A stretch of 18,548 nt of DNA from Alphaproteobacteria bacterium. GTDB taxonomy: Bacteria > Pseudomonadota > Alphaproteobacteria > Puniceispirillales > Puniceispirillaceae. The first letter of the stretch is position 1, and every line of letters starts with the position of its first letter. The notes under the pieces are model-generated. The model made no database searches, was not told where the DNA came from, and saw only the letters and a list, made by a program, of their open reading frames with translations. Both the position numbers and the translations under genes were made by a program. Positions 7,304 to 15,079 of this stretch are shown here, piece after piece. The DNA lies in assembly GCA_011522945.1 (NCBI GenBank), contig WTHY01000022.1, forward strand, positions 1 through 18,548, in the 5' to 3' direction.

Positions 7304-8389
7304 TTAATTTCCTGCAGTAAAACGAGACCAGATGCGTGTTACCGCCCTGTCGGTACGAGCATCATAGACTGGTACGACAAATAGATTTTCGCTCGCTGCT
7401 GCTGTTGGATAAATGCCAGGATGCTCCAGAATTTCTGGATCAATACCGCTTTCAGCTGCTTTGTTAGCACTTGCATACCAGACATAATTCACATTATTCG
7501 CAGCAACATCAGCACGCATCATATAGTCTACGAACTGGTAGGCTTCATCTACGTTCTTTGCGTCAGCTGGTAAGGCCATAACGTCAAACCACATATTTGT
7601 GCCTTCATCAGGGATAACATAATTAATGACATGGCCATTTTCGGCTTCTTCAGCTCTGTAGGCTGCCTGAAACGCATCACCAGACCACATAATAGCCGCA
7701 CAAATATCGCCGTTCGCAATATCATTAATGGACTGGCTAGAATGAATGTAGCGCAAATATGGGCGCACGCCATTTAAGACCTCACCAGCCTGTTCAAAAG
7801 CGTCTGCGTCAGTTGTAGTGCCTTCACCGCCAAGATATTTTATGACATTTGGCAGTACATCTGTTGGCGCATCCAAAATCGCAATACCGCAATCTTCTAA
7901 TTTTGCTGCGTTTGCAGGGTCAAGAATAAGCGACCAGCTATTAGTCGGTGCATCTGCGCCCAGGCGCTCTGCAATCATATCTTCATTATAGGCAATACCT
8001 GTTGTACCCCACATATAGACAAGACCAGCAGCTGACGTACCCGTCATTTTGTCTGCCTCACCTTGGATGGCTGGATCTTGATTGCCAAGATTGCCAATCC
8101 GGGTCATGTCCATATCTTGATAAGCACCTGCTTCACGACCGCGCGCTAAAAAGTCTGCAGTAGGTACTACGAGATCATAACCAGAGGACCCAGCAAGCAT
8201 TTTTGCTTCTAAAACTTCGTTTGAGTCATAGACATCATATGTCACCTTGATACCTGTTTCCGCTTCAAAATTCGCAATCGTATCTTCGGCTATATAGTCA
8301 GACCAGTTATAGATGTTTAATTTGCCCTCAGCCAGAGCAGTACCTGTTAGACCGATAATCACGGCCGTTGAAAGCCAGACCTGTTTCAT
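7304..8389 (-). CDS. potF: Polyamine-type (PotF/PotD) periplasmic substrate-binding protein
   Basis: Binding protein of 361 aa feeding the PotGHI transporter. Residues 1-20 are a Sec signal peptide ending ALA before Glu-Gly. The mature start 'LNIYNWSDYIAEDTI' is the PotF/PotD hallmark. Further family positions are 'YDSNEVLEAKML', 'MWGTTGIAYN', 'IMWSGDA' and 'MWFDVMALP'; the Trp-Ser-x-Asp and Trp-Phe-Asp groups correspond to residues that hold the amine in E. coli PotF. ATG at 8389 is preceded by GAGG with six-base spacing. It is the first gene of the pot operon, 164 bases after pyrC. That gap (8390-8553) holds no gene; no convincing promoter consensus was found, though one should lie there. 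Confidence 0.94.
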   Translation of the reverse strand: MKQVWLSTAVIIGLTGTALAEGKLNIYNWSDYIAEDTIANFEAETGIKVTYDVYDSNEVLEAKMLAGSSGYDLVVPTADFLARGREAGAYQDMDMTRIGNLGNQDPAIQGEADKMTGTSAAGLVYMWGTTGIAYNEDMIAERLGADAPTNSWSLILDPANAAKLEDCGIAILDAPTDVLPNVIKYLGGEGTTTDADAFEQAGEVLNGVRPYLRYIHSSQSINDIANGDICAAIMWSGDAFQAAYRAEEAENGHVINYVIPDEGTNMWFDVMALPADAKNVDEAYQFVDYMMRADVAANNVNYVWYASANKAAESGIDPEILEHPGIYPTAAASENLFVVPVYDARTDRAVTRIWSRFTAGN

Positions 8390-8553
8390 GATGCGCCTCT
8401 CCCTCTCTTAAAAGATGTGCGTATAGTGATTTTCAATATGGCACCGCCACCAGAATTCTACAAATACTTACCCGATAACGGTACTGAAGAAGATGCCGTT
8501 TTGGCAAGGTTTTGATGGTGTTTTTGAATTTTAAAGCCGATTTACTTGCCTGC

Positions 8554-9609
8554 CTATGACAGAATTTTCCAGAATATATCTAACATTGGGTCAAAAACAG
8601 CTACAGGTCCCTCGCCTGTCATAATTTCTGATTCAAATGTCACGGCTTGAGGCTGCTTTTCCAAAATGATGGTTTCATCTGAGACAGGCAGACCATACCA
8701 GTTCGGGCCATGCCGGCTCACAAATCCCTCAAGCAGAGATAATTTCCCAGCATCATCAAAAATCTGCGCTAAAATTTCTATCGTATTCGGGGCGTTAAAA
8801 ATGCCAGCGCAGCCACAAGCTTGCAGCTTATTTGGCTCAGTGTGCGGCGCACTATCTGTGCCAAGGAAAAACCGTCTATCACCAGACAAGGCAGCCTCTA
8901 ATAGAGCTTGCCTATGTGTCTCACGCTTAGCAACGGGCAGACAGTAATAATGTGGCTTGATGCCACCTGCCAAAATAGCGTTACGATTTATGACAAGGTG
9001 ATGCGGCGTAATAGTTGCGCCCAGATTCGCCTCTGATGCCCGCACATATTCAACAGCTTGTGATGTTGTGATATGCTCAAATGTAATTCTGAGCTCAGGC
9101 AGCTTTTCGCGAAGCGGATGTAAGACACGCTCGATAAAGACAGCCTCACGATCAAAAATATCAATCTCTTGATCGACAACTTCGCCATGCACCATCAGCG
9201 GAATGCCAGCCTCTGCCATAGCGCTCAGAACAGGCATAACTTTATCCATATCCCGCACGCCGCTGGCCGAATTTGTAGTTGCGCCAGCTGGATATAATTT
9301 TACCCCTGTAATAATGCCAGCTTGTGCTGCTGCCACAACGTCATTTGGCTCTGTTTGTTCTGTTAAATACAGCATCATCAGCGGGGTGAAATTATCTTGG
9401 CCCGGCAGAGCATCCAGTATCCTATCACGATAGGCTGCAGCATCTGCAGCTGTTACAACTGGCGGCACCAGATTTGGCATAATGATCGCACGTCCAGCCC
9501 AGCGTGTGCTGTGCGGCAATACCGCCTTTAGCATCTCACCGTCACGTAAATGTAAATGCCAATCATCTGGCTTGGCGATTGTAATTTGTGGCATAGACGT
9601 CTGACTCAC
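8554..9609 (-). CDS. pyrC: Dihydroorotase, class II (PyrC type)
   Basis: Zinc amidohydrolase of 351 aa that interconverts N-carbamoyl-aspartate and dihydroorotate in UMP synthesis. Length is close to E. coli PyrC. Metal-site residues are His18 and His20 (DDWHLHLRDGEML), Lys104 (VKLYPAGATTNS, the lysine expected to be carboxylated), His141 (MVHGEV), His179 (FEHITT) and Asp252 (FLGTDSAPH). The start is GTG at 9609, supported by GAGGA six bases upstream; the next ATG (9594) lacks such a site. It is 164 bases upstream of potF on the same strand and is probably its own transcription unit. Confidence 0.96.
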   Translation of the reverse strand: MSQTSMPQITIAKPDDWHLHLRDGEMLKAVLPHSTRWAGRAIIMPNLVPPVVTAADAAAYRDRILDALPGQDNFTPLMMLYLTEQTEPNDVVAAAQAGIITGVKLYPAGATTNSASGVRDMDKVMPVLSAMAEAGIPLMVHGEVVDQEIDIFDREAVFIERVLHPLREKLPELRITFEHITTSQAVEYVRASEANLGATITPHHLVINRNAILAGGIKPHYYCLPVAKRETHRQALLEAALSGDRRFFLGTDSAPHTEPNKLQACGCAGIFNAPNTIEILAQIFDDAGKLSLLEGFVSRHGPNWYGLPVSDETIILEKQPQAVTFESEIMTGEGPVAVFDPMLDIFWKILS

Positions 9610-9772
9610 TTGATGTCCTCAAAACAGAGCAAAATTCTGCTTTCTTATATACAGCTTGCACATAAGAAACCAGCCTGTTCTGCACAAACTCTGCATCTGT
9701 ACATCACTAAATCTAAGCAGATAAAATGGTCGGGCTTGCATGCCGCACACGCTATTTAATCTTATGCCCTGC

Positions 9773-9804
9773 GGTTGTGAGGTAGCATAATTACCTCCGC
9801 AACC
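9773..9804 (-). terminator. Imperfect hairpin downstream of dadA, possible terminator
   Basis: On the minus strand GGTTGCGGAGGTA and TACCTCACAACC pair as 5 plus 6 bp around a small asymmetric bulge, with a 7-base loop, about 45 bases after the dadA stop codon. No T-run follows, so intrinsic termination is uncertain. The rest of the pyrC-dadA gap (9610-9848) holds no gene that can be supported. Confidence 0.35.
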
Positions 9805-9848
9805 ACCTATTACGAGCTGACTTTAAGGCCGTACAGGATATTTTAATT

Positions 9849-11081
9849 CTAAGCGCTCTGATTATGGGATTGCATAATCAAGTCCCCCACCATATTGGCT
9901 GACACACAAGACAGCGTCCAACCGAGATGGCCGTGGCCTGTATTATAAAATACGCCTTTTTTCGTTCCCGCAGAAATGCGTGGCATCATGTTCGGCATCA
10001 TAGGACGCAAGCCAGCCCAAGGCACCACATGCTCTGTATTGATGCCCGGAAAATTATCCTCCACCCAACGTGTTAGCGGATTGATACGTGCTGCCTTGAT
10101 ATCATAATTTATGCCGTTAATCTCAGCTGTACCTGCCACTCTGAACCTGTCTTTACCTAGACGTGCTGTAACAATTTTTGCTTCATCATCTAGTAGGCTG
10201 GTAACAGGCGCCAAAGACTGAGATGCCTCATCTTGCAGATTCACAGTGATGGAATAGCCTTTCACCGGGTATATATTCACTCTATCGCCAAGCTGCTTTG
10301 CAATTTTCCGACTACGAATACCAGCCGTCACGACTACGCCATCAAATTGCTCAGTATGCTGATTCCTATTACGGTCCTCAAATTGTAAGATCGGCCGCGC
10401 GCCATCATGATCTAAATCTGTTACCTCATGATTCATACAAAATGTTACACCCTCTCTTTCGCAAGCTTCAGCAAGAGAGGTCGTGAATTTATGAATATCA
10501 CCTGTGAAATCACTTGGTGTGTAATAACCACCAATAACATTTGATTTGATCGCCGGCTCGATTTCAGTCACGCCTTCAGCTGTTAGGCGGGTCCGTTCAA
10601 GACCAGCCTTGGCGAGCATTTCTGTTACACGATGCGCATGCTCAAATGCTGATTGCTTTTTATAGAAATGCAAAATACCGCTATTTTCGCGGTCAAACCG
10701 AATGCCAGCCTCAGCTGCAAAGGCATCCATATAATGACGGGACTCAATTGCCATCTTTGCAGTTTGCACCGTATTCGCTTCATATTTGCCAATGCTGCCG
10801 ACAAATTCAGCCATCCAGCTATATTTATGCCAACTCGGCGTAAGGCTGACAGATAGCGGCGCTTCAGGCGAAAACATCCATTTCAGACCTTTAAAAATTG
10901 TACTGAGATGCGTCCAGACTTCTGCATTTGACGCTGATAGCTGCCCCCCATTCGCAAATGAGGTTTCCATAGCTGCATAACGATGTTTATCAAACACCGT
11001 CACCTCATATCCTTTTTTTCTAAGAACCCAGGCGGTTGTCACGCCTGTAATACCAGCCCCAATAATCGCAAAATGTGCCAT
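9849..11081 (-). CDS. dadA: D-amino-acid dehydrogenase family FAD-dependent oxidoreductase (DadA-like)
   Basis: Flavoprotein of 410 aa from the DAO/DadA family, which oxidatively deaminates D-amino acids and passes electrons to the respiratory chain. The N-terminal FAD-binding Rossmann motif is IIGAGITG, followed by 'TTAWVLRKKGYEVTVFDK' and 'ETSFANGGQLSAS', a strong DadA hallmark. The C-terminal FAD-contact region 'NTGHGHLGWTLS' is also present. The frame can be extended to a GTG at 11114. ATG at 11081 is preferred because AGGGG sits seven bases upstream and the Rossmann motif then begins at the normal position. It lies directly behind a tandem glycine riboswitch, so glycine level should control it. 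That suggests a substrate such as glycine, a glycine derivative or an amino acid linked to glycine turnover. The symbol follows family resemblance, not a proven D-alanine substrate. Confidence 0.88.
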   Translation of the reverse strand: MAHFAIIGAGITGVTTAWVLRKKGYEVTVFDKHRYAAMETSFANGGQLSASNAEVWTHLSTIFKGLKWMFSPEAPLSVSLTPSWHKYSWMAEFVGSIGKYEANTVQTAKMAIESRHYMDAFAAEAGIRFDRENSGILHFYKKQSAFEHAHRVTEMLAKAGLERTRLTAEGVTEIEPAIKSNVIGGYYTPSDFTGDIHKFTTSLAEACEREGVTFCMNHEVTDLDHDGARPILQFEDRNRNQHTEQFDGVVVTAGIRSRKIAKQLGDRVNIYPVKGYSITVNLQDEASQSLAPVTSLLDDEAKIVTARLGKDRFRVAGTAEINGINYDIKAARINPLTRWVEDNFPGINTEHVVPWAGLRPMMPNMMPRISAGTKKGVFYNTGHGHLGWTLSCVSANMVGDLIMQSHNQSA

Positions 11082-11116
11082 AGCAAACCCCTGATAGACG
11101 CACAAACAAACCACAG

Positions 11117-11133
11117 ATGAGCCACAGGCTCAT
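11117..11133 (-). promoter_or_regulatory. Hairpin in the riboswitch expression platform
   Basis: The RNA sequence ATGAGCC-TGT-GGCTCAT forms a perfect 7-bp stem with a 3-base loop, about 14 bases after the second aptamer's P1 helix and about 35 bases before the dadA start codon. It is followed by a G/T-rich stretch (GGTTTGTTTGTG) rather than a clean T-run. It may be the switching element, acting on transcription or on access to the ribosome site; the mechanism is not certain. Confidence 0.5.
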
Positions 11134-11146
11134 GAGTATTTGCCTC

Positions 11147-11326
11147 GTCTGTCACGGGACCTGAGAGTTTTGAGCTTTGCGCCGCTTCCCCTTCGGTGAG
11201 CCTCTTTTTCAAGGCTGCTCTCCAGACTGTTCCCCTATTCTGACCCGTTTGCCTGAGAGATTATTGAGGCATCTGCTCCTTCGGCGGTGCAGCTACCATA
11301 CGGCCTGCACACTCTCCCAGAATAGG
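11147..11326 (-). ncRNA. Tandem glycine riboswitch (two gcvT-type aptamers)
   Basis: Two adjacent glycine aptamers read on the minus strand. Aptamer I spans 11326-11234: its P1 is a perfect 9-bp helix CCTATTCTG/CAGAATAGG, and the conserved 'GGGAGAG', 'GCACCGCCGAAGGAGCA' and 'AATCTCTCAGGCAAACGG' blocks are present. Aptamer II spans about 11227-11147: P1 GTCTG/CAGAC, with 'TGGAGAGC', 'CACCGAAGGGGAAGC' and 'AAACTCTCAGGTCCCG'. The linker is about six bases, as in the cooperative two-aptamer form. It sits in the 273-base gap between folD and dadA, and dadA is the regulated gene. Glycine riboswitches usually switch genes on when glycine is plentiful, which fits a catabolic oxidoreductase. Confidence 0.95.
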
Positions 11327-11340
11327 CATTGAACGGGAGT

Positions 11341-11370
11341 GTTATAACATAATTTTATACGTCAAGCCAA
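11341..11370 (-). promoter_or_regulatory. Candidate promoter for the riboswitch-dadA transcript, overlapping the end of folD
   Basis: On the minus strand TTGGCT (11370-11365) and TATAAC (11346-11341) are 18 bases apart, and TG one base before the -10 box gives an extended -10 (TGTTATAAC). The -35 and the spacer lie over the last folD codons. Predicted transcription start is about 11334, just before aptamer I. Matches are 4/6 and 5/6 to consensus, so this is plausible but unproven. Confidence 0.45.
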
Positions 11371-12239
11371 CCCAATTGAATTTGACGTTCAAATGCAGTA
11401 ACAGCATTTCGCATTAACATAGCAACTGTAACTGGCCCGACACCGCCTGGGACAGGCGTAACCCAGCTTGCTACATCAAGTACTGAAGCTGTGTCCACAT
11501 CACCAACGATACGTGTTGACCCATCATCCGTTTTGACTTGATTGATACCAATATCAATGACAGCCGCCCCTGGCTTTACCATATCAGAGGTAATGAAGTT
11601 GGGAATGCCAACAGCAACAAGAACAGCATCTGCCCGACGGGAATGGGCTGCAACTGACCTGGTCATGTGATGACACACTGTCACAGTCGCCCCCTCAGCC
11701 ATTAACATGAAAGCAGCTGGTTTGCCGACAATCTCAGAATGTCCGATCATAACAACCTCCAGCCCCTCAAGGTTAAGGCCGGTTCTGCGGATAAGCTCAA
11801 CAGAGGCAGCTGCCGTACATGGTGCCAAGGCCAGATCATTATAGACGATATTACCGATTGAAGCAGGGTTCATACCCTCAACATCTTTCAGCGGGTGAAT
11901 AGCAGATTGCAGAGACCGCACATTGATATGCTTTGGCACAGGCCGCTGCAAAATCACACCAATGATGGTTTTATCGTCATTCATGGCAAGCAAACGCTGC
12001 TTGCATTCATCTTGTGTCAGGTCCGCAGGCCAATATTCCTGAATGAAGGGAATACCCACCTGTTCAGCTGCACGTGCCTGACCACGAATATAGACTGAGA
12101 TTTCATCCACATCGCCTATGGAAATTGATACAAGCTTACCAATAGGCACTTTTGCTGACGCTATGCGTGCGCGCACATCTTGCAATATCTCTGCGCGCGC
12201 AGCAACACCATCTAGATAGCGTGGATCTTTATTTGTCAT
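11355..12239 (-). CDS. folD: FolD-family methylenetetrahydrofolate dehydrogenase/cyclohydrolase with altered active site
   Basis: Folate one-carbon enzyme of 294 aa. The NADP-binding half is typical: 'GHSEIVGKPAAFMLM' (166-180), 'ADAVLVAVG' (203-211), 'GAAVIDIGIN' (224-233), and the C-terminal 'TPVPGGVGPVTVAML' (261-275). The catalytic half is unusual. Tyr50 and Gln98 are kept, but the lysine normally at 54 (YVRNK) is Gln54 (YIRGQ), and the Asp normally at 121 (KDVDG) is Glu121 (KDVEG); numbering coincides with E. coli FolD. 'QLPLP' has become 'QRPVP'. Lys54 is required for the cyclohydrolase step in studied enzymes, so this protein may be dehydrogenase-only or have a shifted role, and a second, standard folD may exist elsewhere. 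The start codon has only a weak ribosome site. It lies 62 bases after ppa and just before the glycine riboswitch. Confidence 0.88.
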   Translation of the reverse strand: MTNKDPRYLDGVAARAEILQDVRARIASAKVPIGKLVSISIGDVDEISVYIRGQARAAEQVGIPFIQEYWPADLTQDECKQRLLAMNDDKTIIGVILQRPVPKHINVRSLQSAIHPLKDVEGMNPASIGNIVYNDLALAPCTAAASVELIRRTGLNLEGLEVVMIGHSEIVGKPAAFMLMAEGATVTVCHHMTRSVAAHSRRADAVLVAVGIPNFITSDMVKPGAAVIDIGINQVKTDDGSTRIVGDVDTASVLDVASWVTPVPGGVGPVTVAMLMRNAVTAFERQIQLGWLDV

Positions 12240-12301
12240 GTTTTAGACACATATCCGCTACACTAAGTAGATTTGAAACAGGATTTAGCTTTAAACTAAG
12301 T

Positions 12302-12829
12302 TTAAGATTTCGCACGCTCAACAGCAGCTTCAATCATTTCAAACGCCTTCTCAGGGCCTTCCCAGCCTTGCACCTTCACCCATTTGCCACTCTCCAAATC
12401 TTTGTAGCGCTCAAAGAAATGTGCAATTTGGTCAAGCACGATTGGCTGCAGATCGGCAGTGGACTTAACATCCTTATAATAAGGGTGCAGCTTATCAATT
12501 GGCACGCATAGCAGCTTTTCATCAAGGCCGCTTTCATCTTCCATCATCAGGACGCCAATAGGACGTGCTGCAATAACACAGCCATGCACGATAGGCATTG
12601 GGGTCAACACACAAGCATCGATAGGATCACCATCATCGGATAATGTGTGTGGCACAAAGCCATAATTTACCGGATAATGCATTGGTGTATGGATAAAACG
12701 GTCAACCAGAAGCGCACCAGACTCTTTGTCAATTTCATATTTTACAGGCGCAGAGCCTGCTGGTATCTCAATAGCAACATTGATTTCATGCGGTATATTT
12801 TTACCGATGCTGATTTTATCCATATTCAT
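12302..12829 (-). CDS. ppa: Inorganic pyrophosphatase, family I
   Basis: Soluble cytosolic Mg2+-dependent enzyme hydrolysing pyrophosphate to phosphate, about 175 aa as in E. coli. The signature DGDPIDACVL carries the metal-binding Asp residues. 'IEIPAGSAPVKYEIDKESG' near the N-terminus and 'HFFERYKDLESGKWVKVQGW' near the C-terminus match the family throughout. In-frame ATGs lie at 12835, 12829 and 12823. GAGG is two bases from the first but eight from the second, and the second gives an N-terminus the same length as the E. coli protein, so 12829 is chosen. It is the rightmost of the minus-strand genes. The gap to gene A (12830-13105) holds the divergent promoters and no further gene. Confidence 0.96.
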   Translation of the reverse strand: MNMDKISIGKNIPHEINVAIEIPAGSAPVKYEIDKESGALLVDRFIHTPMHYPVNYGFVPHTLSDDGDPIDACVLTPMPIVHGCVIAARPIGVLMMEDESGLDEKLLCVPIDKLHPYYKDVKSTADLQPIVLDQIAHFFERYKDLESGKWVKVQGWEGPEKAFEMIEAAVERAKS

Positions 12830-13005
12830 GTTCATGGCCTCACGAAACTAAACTGCACGTAGCTGTGCATATGTATATATGGGGTACACCCGATTTATGG
12901 CCAGCAACCTAGCGAAAAACAGACATTTTGACTAGACCGGATTTGGATAAAACTGCGCCAGCGGCAATTTACCCCTCTTCTGCATGAAATGGGCATTAGG
13001 ATGAA

Positions 13006-13034
13006 TTGACTTTCATTGGTCAGGCCGCCATGAT
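13006..13034 (+). promoter_or_regulatory. Candidate promoter for modular prepilin gene A
   Basis: TTGACT (13006-13011) and CATGAT (13029-13034) are separated by 17 bases, 5/6 and 4/6 matches to sigma-70 consensus, about 70 bases before the gene A start. It is the best match seen in the divergent gap between ppa and gene A, but a chance match cannot be excluded. Confidence 0.35.
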
Positions 13035-13105
13035 CCAGCGCAATTACATGAAAGTTTTGCTACCATATCTCATAGCAGGCCGAGGCGAATAAGAAGGTAC
13101 ACTTT

Positions 13106-15001
13106 ATGGTTTTTAGGCATATGCATAAGTCTTGTCAGAAAAGGCGTGTCTCACTGACAGATGGCGTATCTCTAGTAGAATTACTTATTGCACTGACAAT
13201 CATTTCGGTCGCGGCTATCGGGATTTTCTCAGCCTTGACGCAAGTTGAAACCTCCTTATTCAAATCACGCATTACGCTGACTGAAAGAGAATATGATGAG
13301 GCAGTATCCAGCTATGTCTATGATGAATTTCTGGATGGAGATATCGTAGATACGTCAAATACCCAGACCTTTACCAGCACAGAGCTGCCAGATGATCTAA
13401 GCTCTGGAGACCAGCATGTGATTGCCAACATAATTGGCATGGAAGATCGATATGATGGTTTAGACGCAAAATGCGTTTTGACAGCTGATGCGGACACTAC
13501 AAATAGCCAAATACAATTCGAGGCTGATTGTATAGAGACAGCTGCCAGCCAGAATGTGGCACAAAATATTAATCAAGTTGTAAATGCTGGCGCAAAAATT
13601 AGTTTTGCTATCGTTGGCGCAGGTGGCCGTTGTGTTGTGTCTGACAATATCACTGATGCAGATGATAATGACACCTCTATCATTACCGTGGAAGATGCAA
13701 CATGCTTGTCTAACACAGCCGGCAATGCAGCAGATAATGGCTCACATATTCTGTTCCCGCGTTTCGTGACATATCATCAAGATAATCCCGGGCGGTTTTA
13801 CAGCTCTCTTATTGAGCCCGTAACGAATATTACTGCAGGGCTCGACCTAAACGCGCCGAACACCTTAACAGCCTTTTCTGGTATCGAAAGAGAAGTCCCA
13901 GGTGTGTCTTTAACAGGGCTGGAACCAAATACAAACGCGTCTCTGTCACTGGCTGCCGGCCAGCCAGATGCCCGCATACGATTTAATAATACCGATAATA
14001 TTACTATAACCGATGATAATACTTCATCAGTGACCATATCTGGTGCACTTCTGGATTTGCGAGCAGCGCTGGACAACTTTACCTACATTTCTCCAGATGG
14101 CTATTTTGGCACTGACAATATTACTTACAGTGCACGTTCTGGAGCAGCCTCACTAAACGAATTCACATCGATTGATATCGAACCAAATTGTGGTGGTGAG
14201 ACAGATGGCACAGCCGTGCGGTTTGATATTGGCTATATGGATAATGGCACCTTTGAGCTGGTTGATTTTATTACCTCAGTATCAATCTGGAATGCTGATG
14301 TGCCTCAAGGCTATTATGGGTTCTGTAGCAATAGTACAAACCCCAGCAAAAACGTCAGATATCTTGCTGATGGAAGTTCAGATGACAATACATCAATTTG
14401 TGTCAAGAATAACACGGTAGAAACTGATGGGGAGTTCCGCCATGCGTCCACGCGCCTGACACAAGATGAGGCGGATAAAATCACTGTCTTTGTATATGAA
14501 GAAAGCGACCGCTATACTGTTGACCGTTTTTCACTCTTCTTTATTTTTGACGACGCGCCAAATGATGGTGGAGACGCCAACGTAACCTTAGATGGCCTTG
14601 AAAATAATCGCGATTTGGATAGTGATAGTGACCTTTACACCTTTGCTGATGATCAAACTGAATATAATCCATCGACTATCAGTGGCAATACAATCACCAT
14701 GTCTCCGACCTGGGGCACCTACCATGATGGGCTAGTAGTGCCGCTTCGCGTGGCATCTGGAAGCTATAGCGCCAGCAATCTGCCGGAACTTGAAGATTAT
14801 ATCGTAGACGCAAATCCGAGCCTGACGTTGAATAGTACCTCGTCTCTTGATGGCTGGAATATCCGTGCCGTGAATGACACGAATGATGACGTCATCTACA
14901 GAACCTATGATTTCAATGATGGTGCTGCTGATGAGCAGACCACTATCCAGCTCAATATTCAGCTAGCCAGACGATGTCCTGACCCAGCCCCAAGCCTGTA
15001 G
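13106..15001 (+). CDS. Modular type IV prepilin-like protein A with large extracellular region (cadherin-like module)
   Basis: Protein of 631 aa. Residues 1-20 are a basic leader ending in Gly20. Cleavage there by prepilin peptidase would expose V21-S-L-V-E25, with Glu at +5, followed by a hydrophobic helix to about 44, the standard N-terminus of type IV pilins and type II pseudopilins. The remaining roughly 585 residues are Asp/Asn/Thr-rich and look extracellular, four to five times the size of a normal pilin head. Residues about 248-360 form a cadherin-like repeat ending 'LRAALDNFTYISPDGYFGTD'. Residues 361 on ('NCGGETDGTAVRFDIG') begin an unrecognised domain also found in gene C. The last 220 residues are not recognised; they are acidic with 'DLDSDSDLYTFADD'. 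AAGG lies nine bases before ATG 13106; ATG 13121 is an alternative. Likely a minor pilin or pseudopilin that displays an adhesive head; the function is inferred. Confidence 0.82.
   Translation: MVFRHMHKSCQKRRVSLTDGVSLVELLIALTIISVAAIGIFSALTQVETSLFKSRITLTEREYDEAVSSYVYDEFLDGDIVDTSNTQTFTSTELPDDLSSGDQHVIANIIGMEDRYDGLDAKCVLTADADTTNSQIQFEADCIETAASQNVAQNINQVVNAGAKISFAIVGAGGRCVVSDNITDADDNDTSIITVEDATCLSNTAGNAADNGSHILFPRFVTYHQDNPGRFYSSLIEPVTNITAGLDLNAPNTLTAFSGIEREVPGVSLTGLEPNTNASLSLAAGQPDARIRFNNTDNITITDDNTSSVTISGALLDLRAALDNFTYISPDGYFGTDNITYSARSGAASLNEFTSIDIEPNCGGETDGTAVRFDIGYMDNGTFELVDFITSVSIWNADVPQGYYGFCSNSTNPSKNVRYLADGSSDDNTSICVKNNTVETDGEFRHASTRLTQDEADKITVFVYEESDRYTVDRFSLFFIFDDAPNDGGDANVTLDGLENNRDLDSDSDLYTFADDQTEYNPSTISGNTITMSPTWGTYHDGLVVPLRVASGSYSASNLPELEDYIVDANPSLTLNSTSSLDGWNIRAVNDTNDDVIYRTYDFNDGAADEQTTIQLNIQLARRCPDPAPSL
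13847..14326 (+). repeat. Module in gene A homologous to the 3' part of gene C
   Basis: Codes for residues about 248-407 of protein A. It aligns end to end with residues about 803 onward of protein C. Shared anchors are 'LNxPxTLTAxSG', 'YxSPxGYFGxD' and 'NCGGETxGTAVRxDxG', and the pattern continues to 'YGxC'. Around the NCGGET codons the DNA is also visibly similar, suggesting a duplication or exchange between the two genes. Confidence 0.8.
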
Positions 15002-15049
15002 CACGCATTTACATGCATTCAGTTACATGTTCATCAGGCGCAAAGATGA

Positions 15050-15079
15050 CCTGACCTAGTGTCAGGCCGGTAGCACCGG
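15050..15079. terminator. Two adjacent hairpins between converging genes A and B
   Basis: CCTGAC-CTAGT-GTCAGG (15050-15066) and CCGGT-AGC-ACCGG (15067-15079) are two perfect inverted repeats with 6- and 5-bp stems, back to back. The second ends against the gene B stop codon. They lie in the 78-base gap where transcription from A and B converges and could act on both strands. There is no T-run, so termination strength is uncertain. Confidence 0.45.

Noticed and set aside
9594..9596. Internal ATG of pyrC as the start
   Set aside because: The upstream GTG at 9609 has GAGGA at ideal spacing; the internal ATG has no ribosome site.
11082..11114. Upstream extension of dadA to a GTG, adding 11 residues
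   Set aside because: It would start inside the riboswitch expression platform, and the residues do not belong to the FAD-binding fold; ATG 11081 has a good ribosome site.
12291..12305. 15-base inverted repeat TTAAACT-A-AGTTTAA overlapping the ppa stop codon
   Set aside because: All stem pairs but two are A-T and no T-run follows, so it would make a weak hairpin; not called as a terminator.
12152..12511. Open frame on the plus strand, 119 codons, across the folD-ppa junction
   Set aside because: It is antisense to two conserved genes and its translation resembles no protein; treated as chance.
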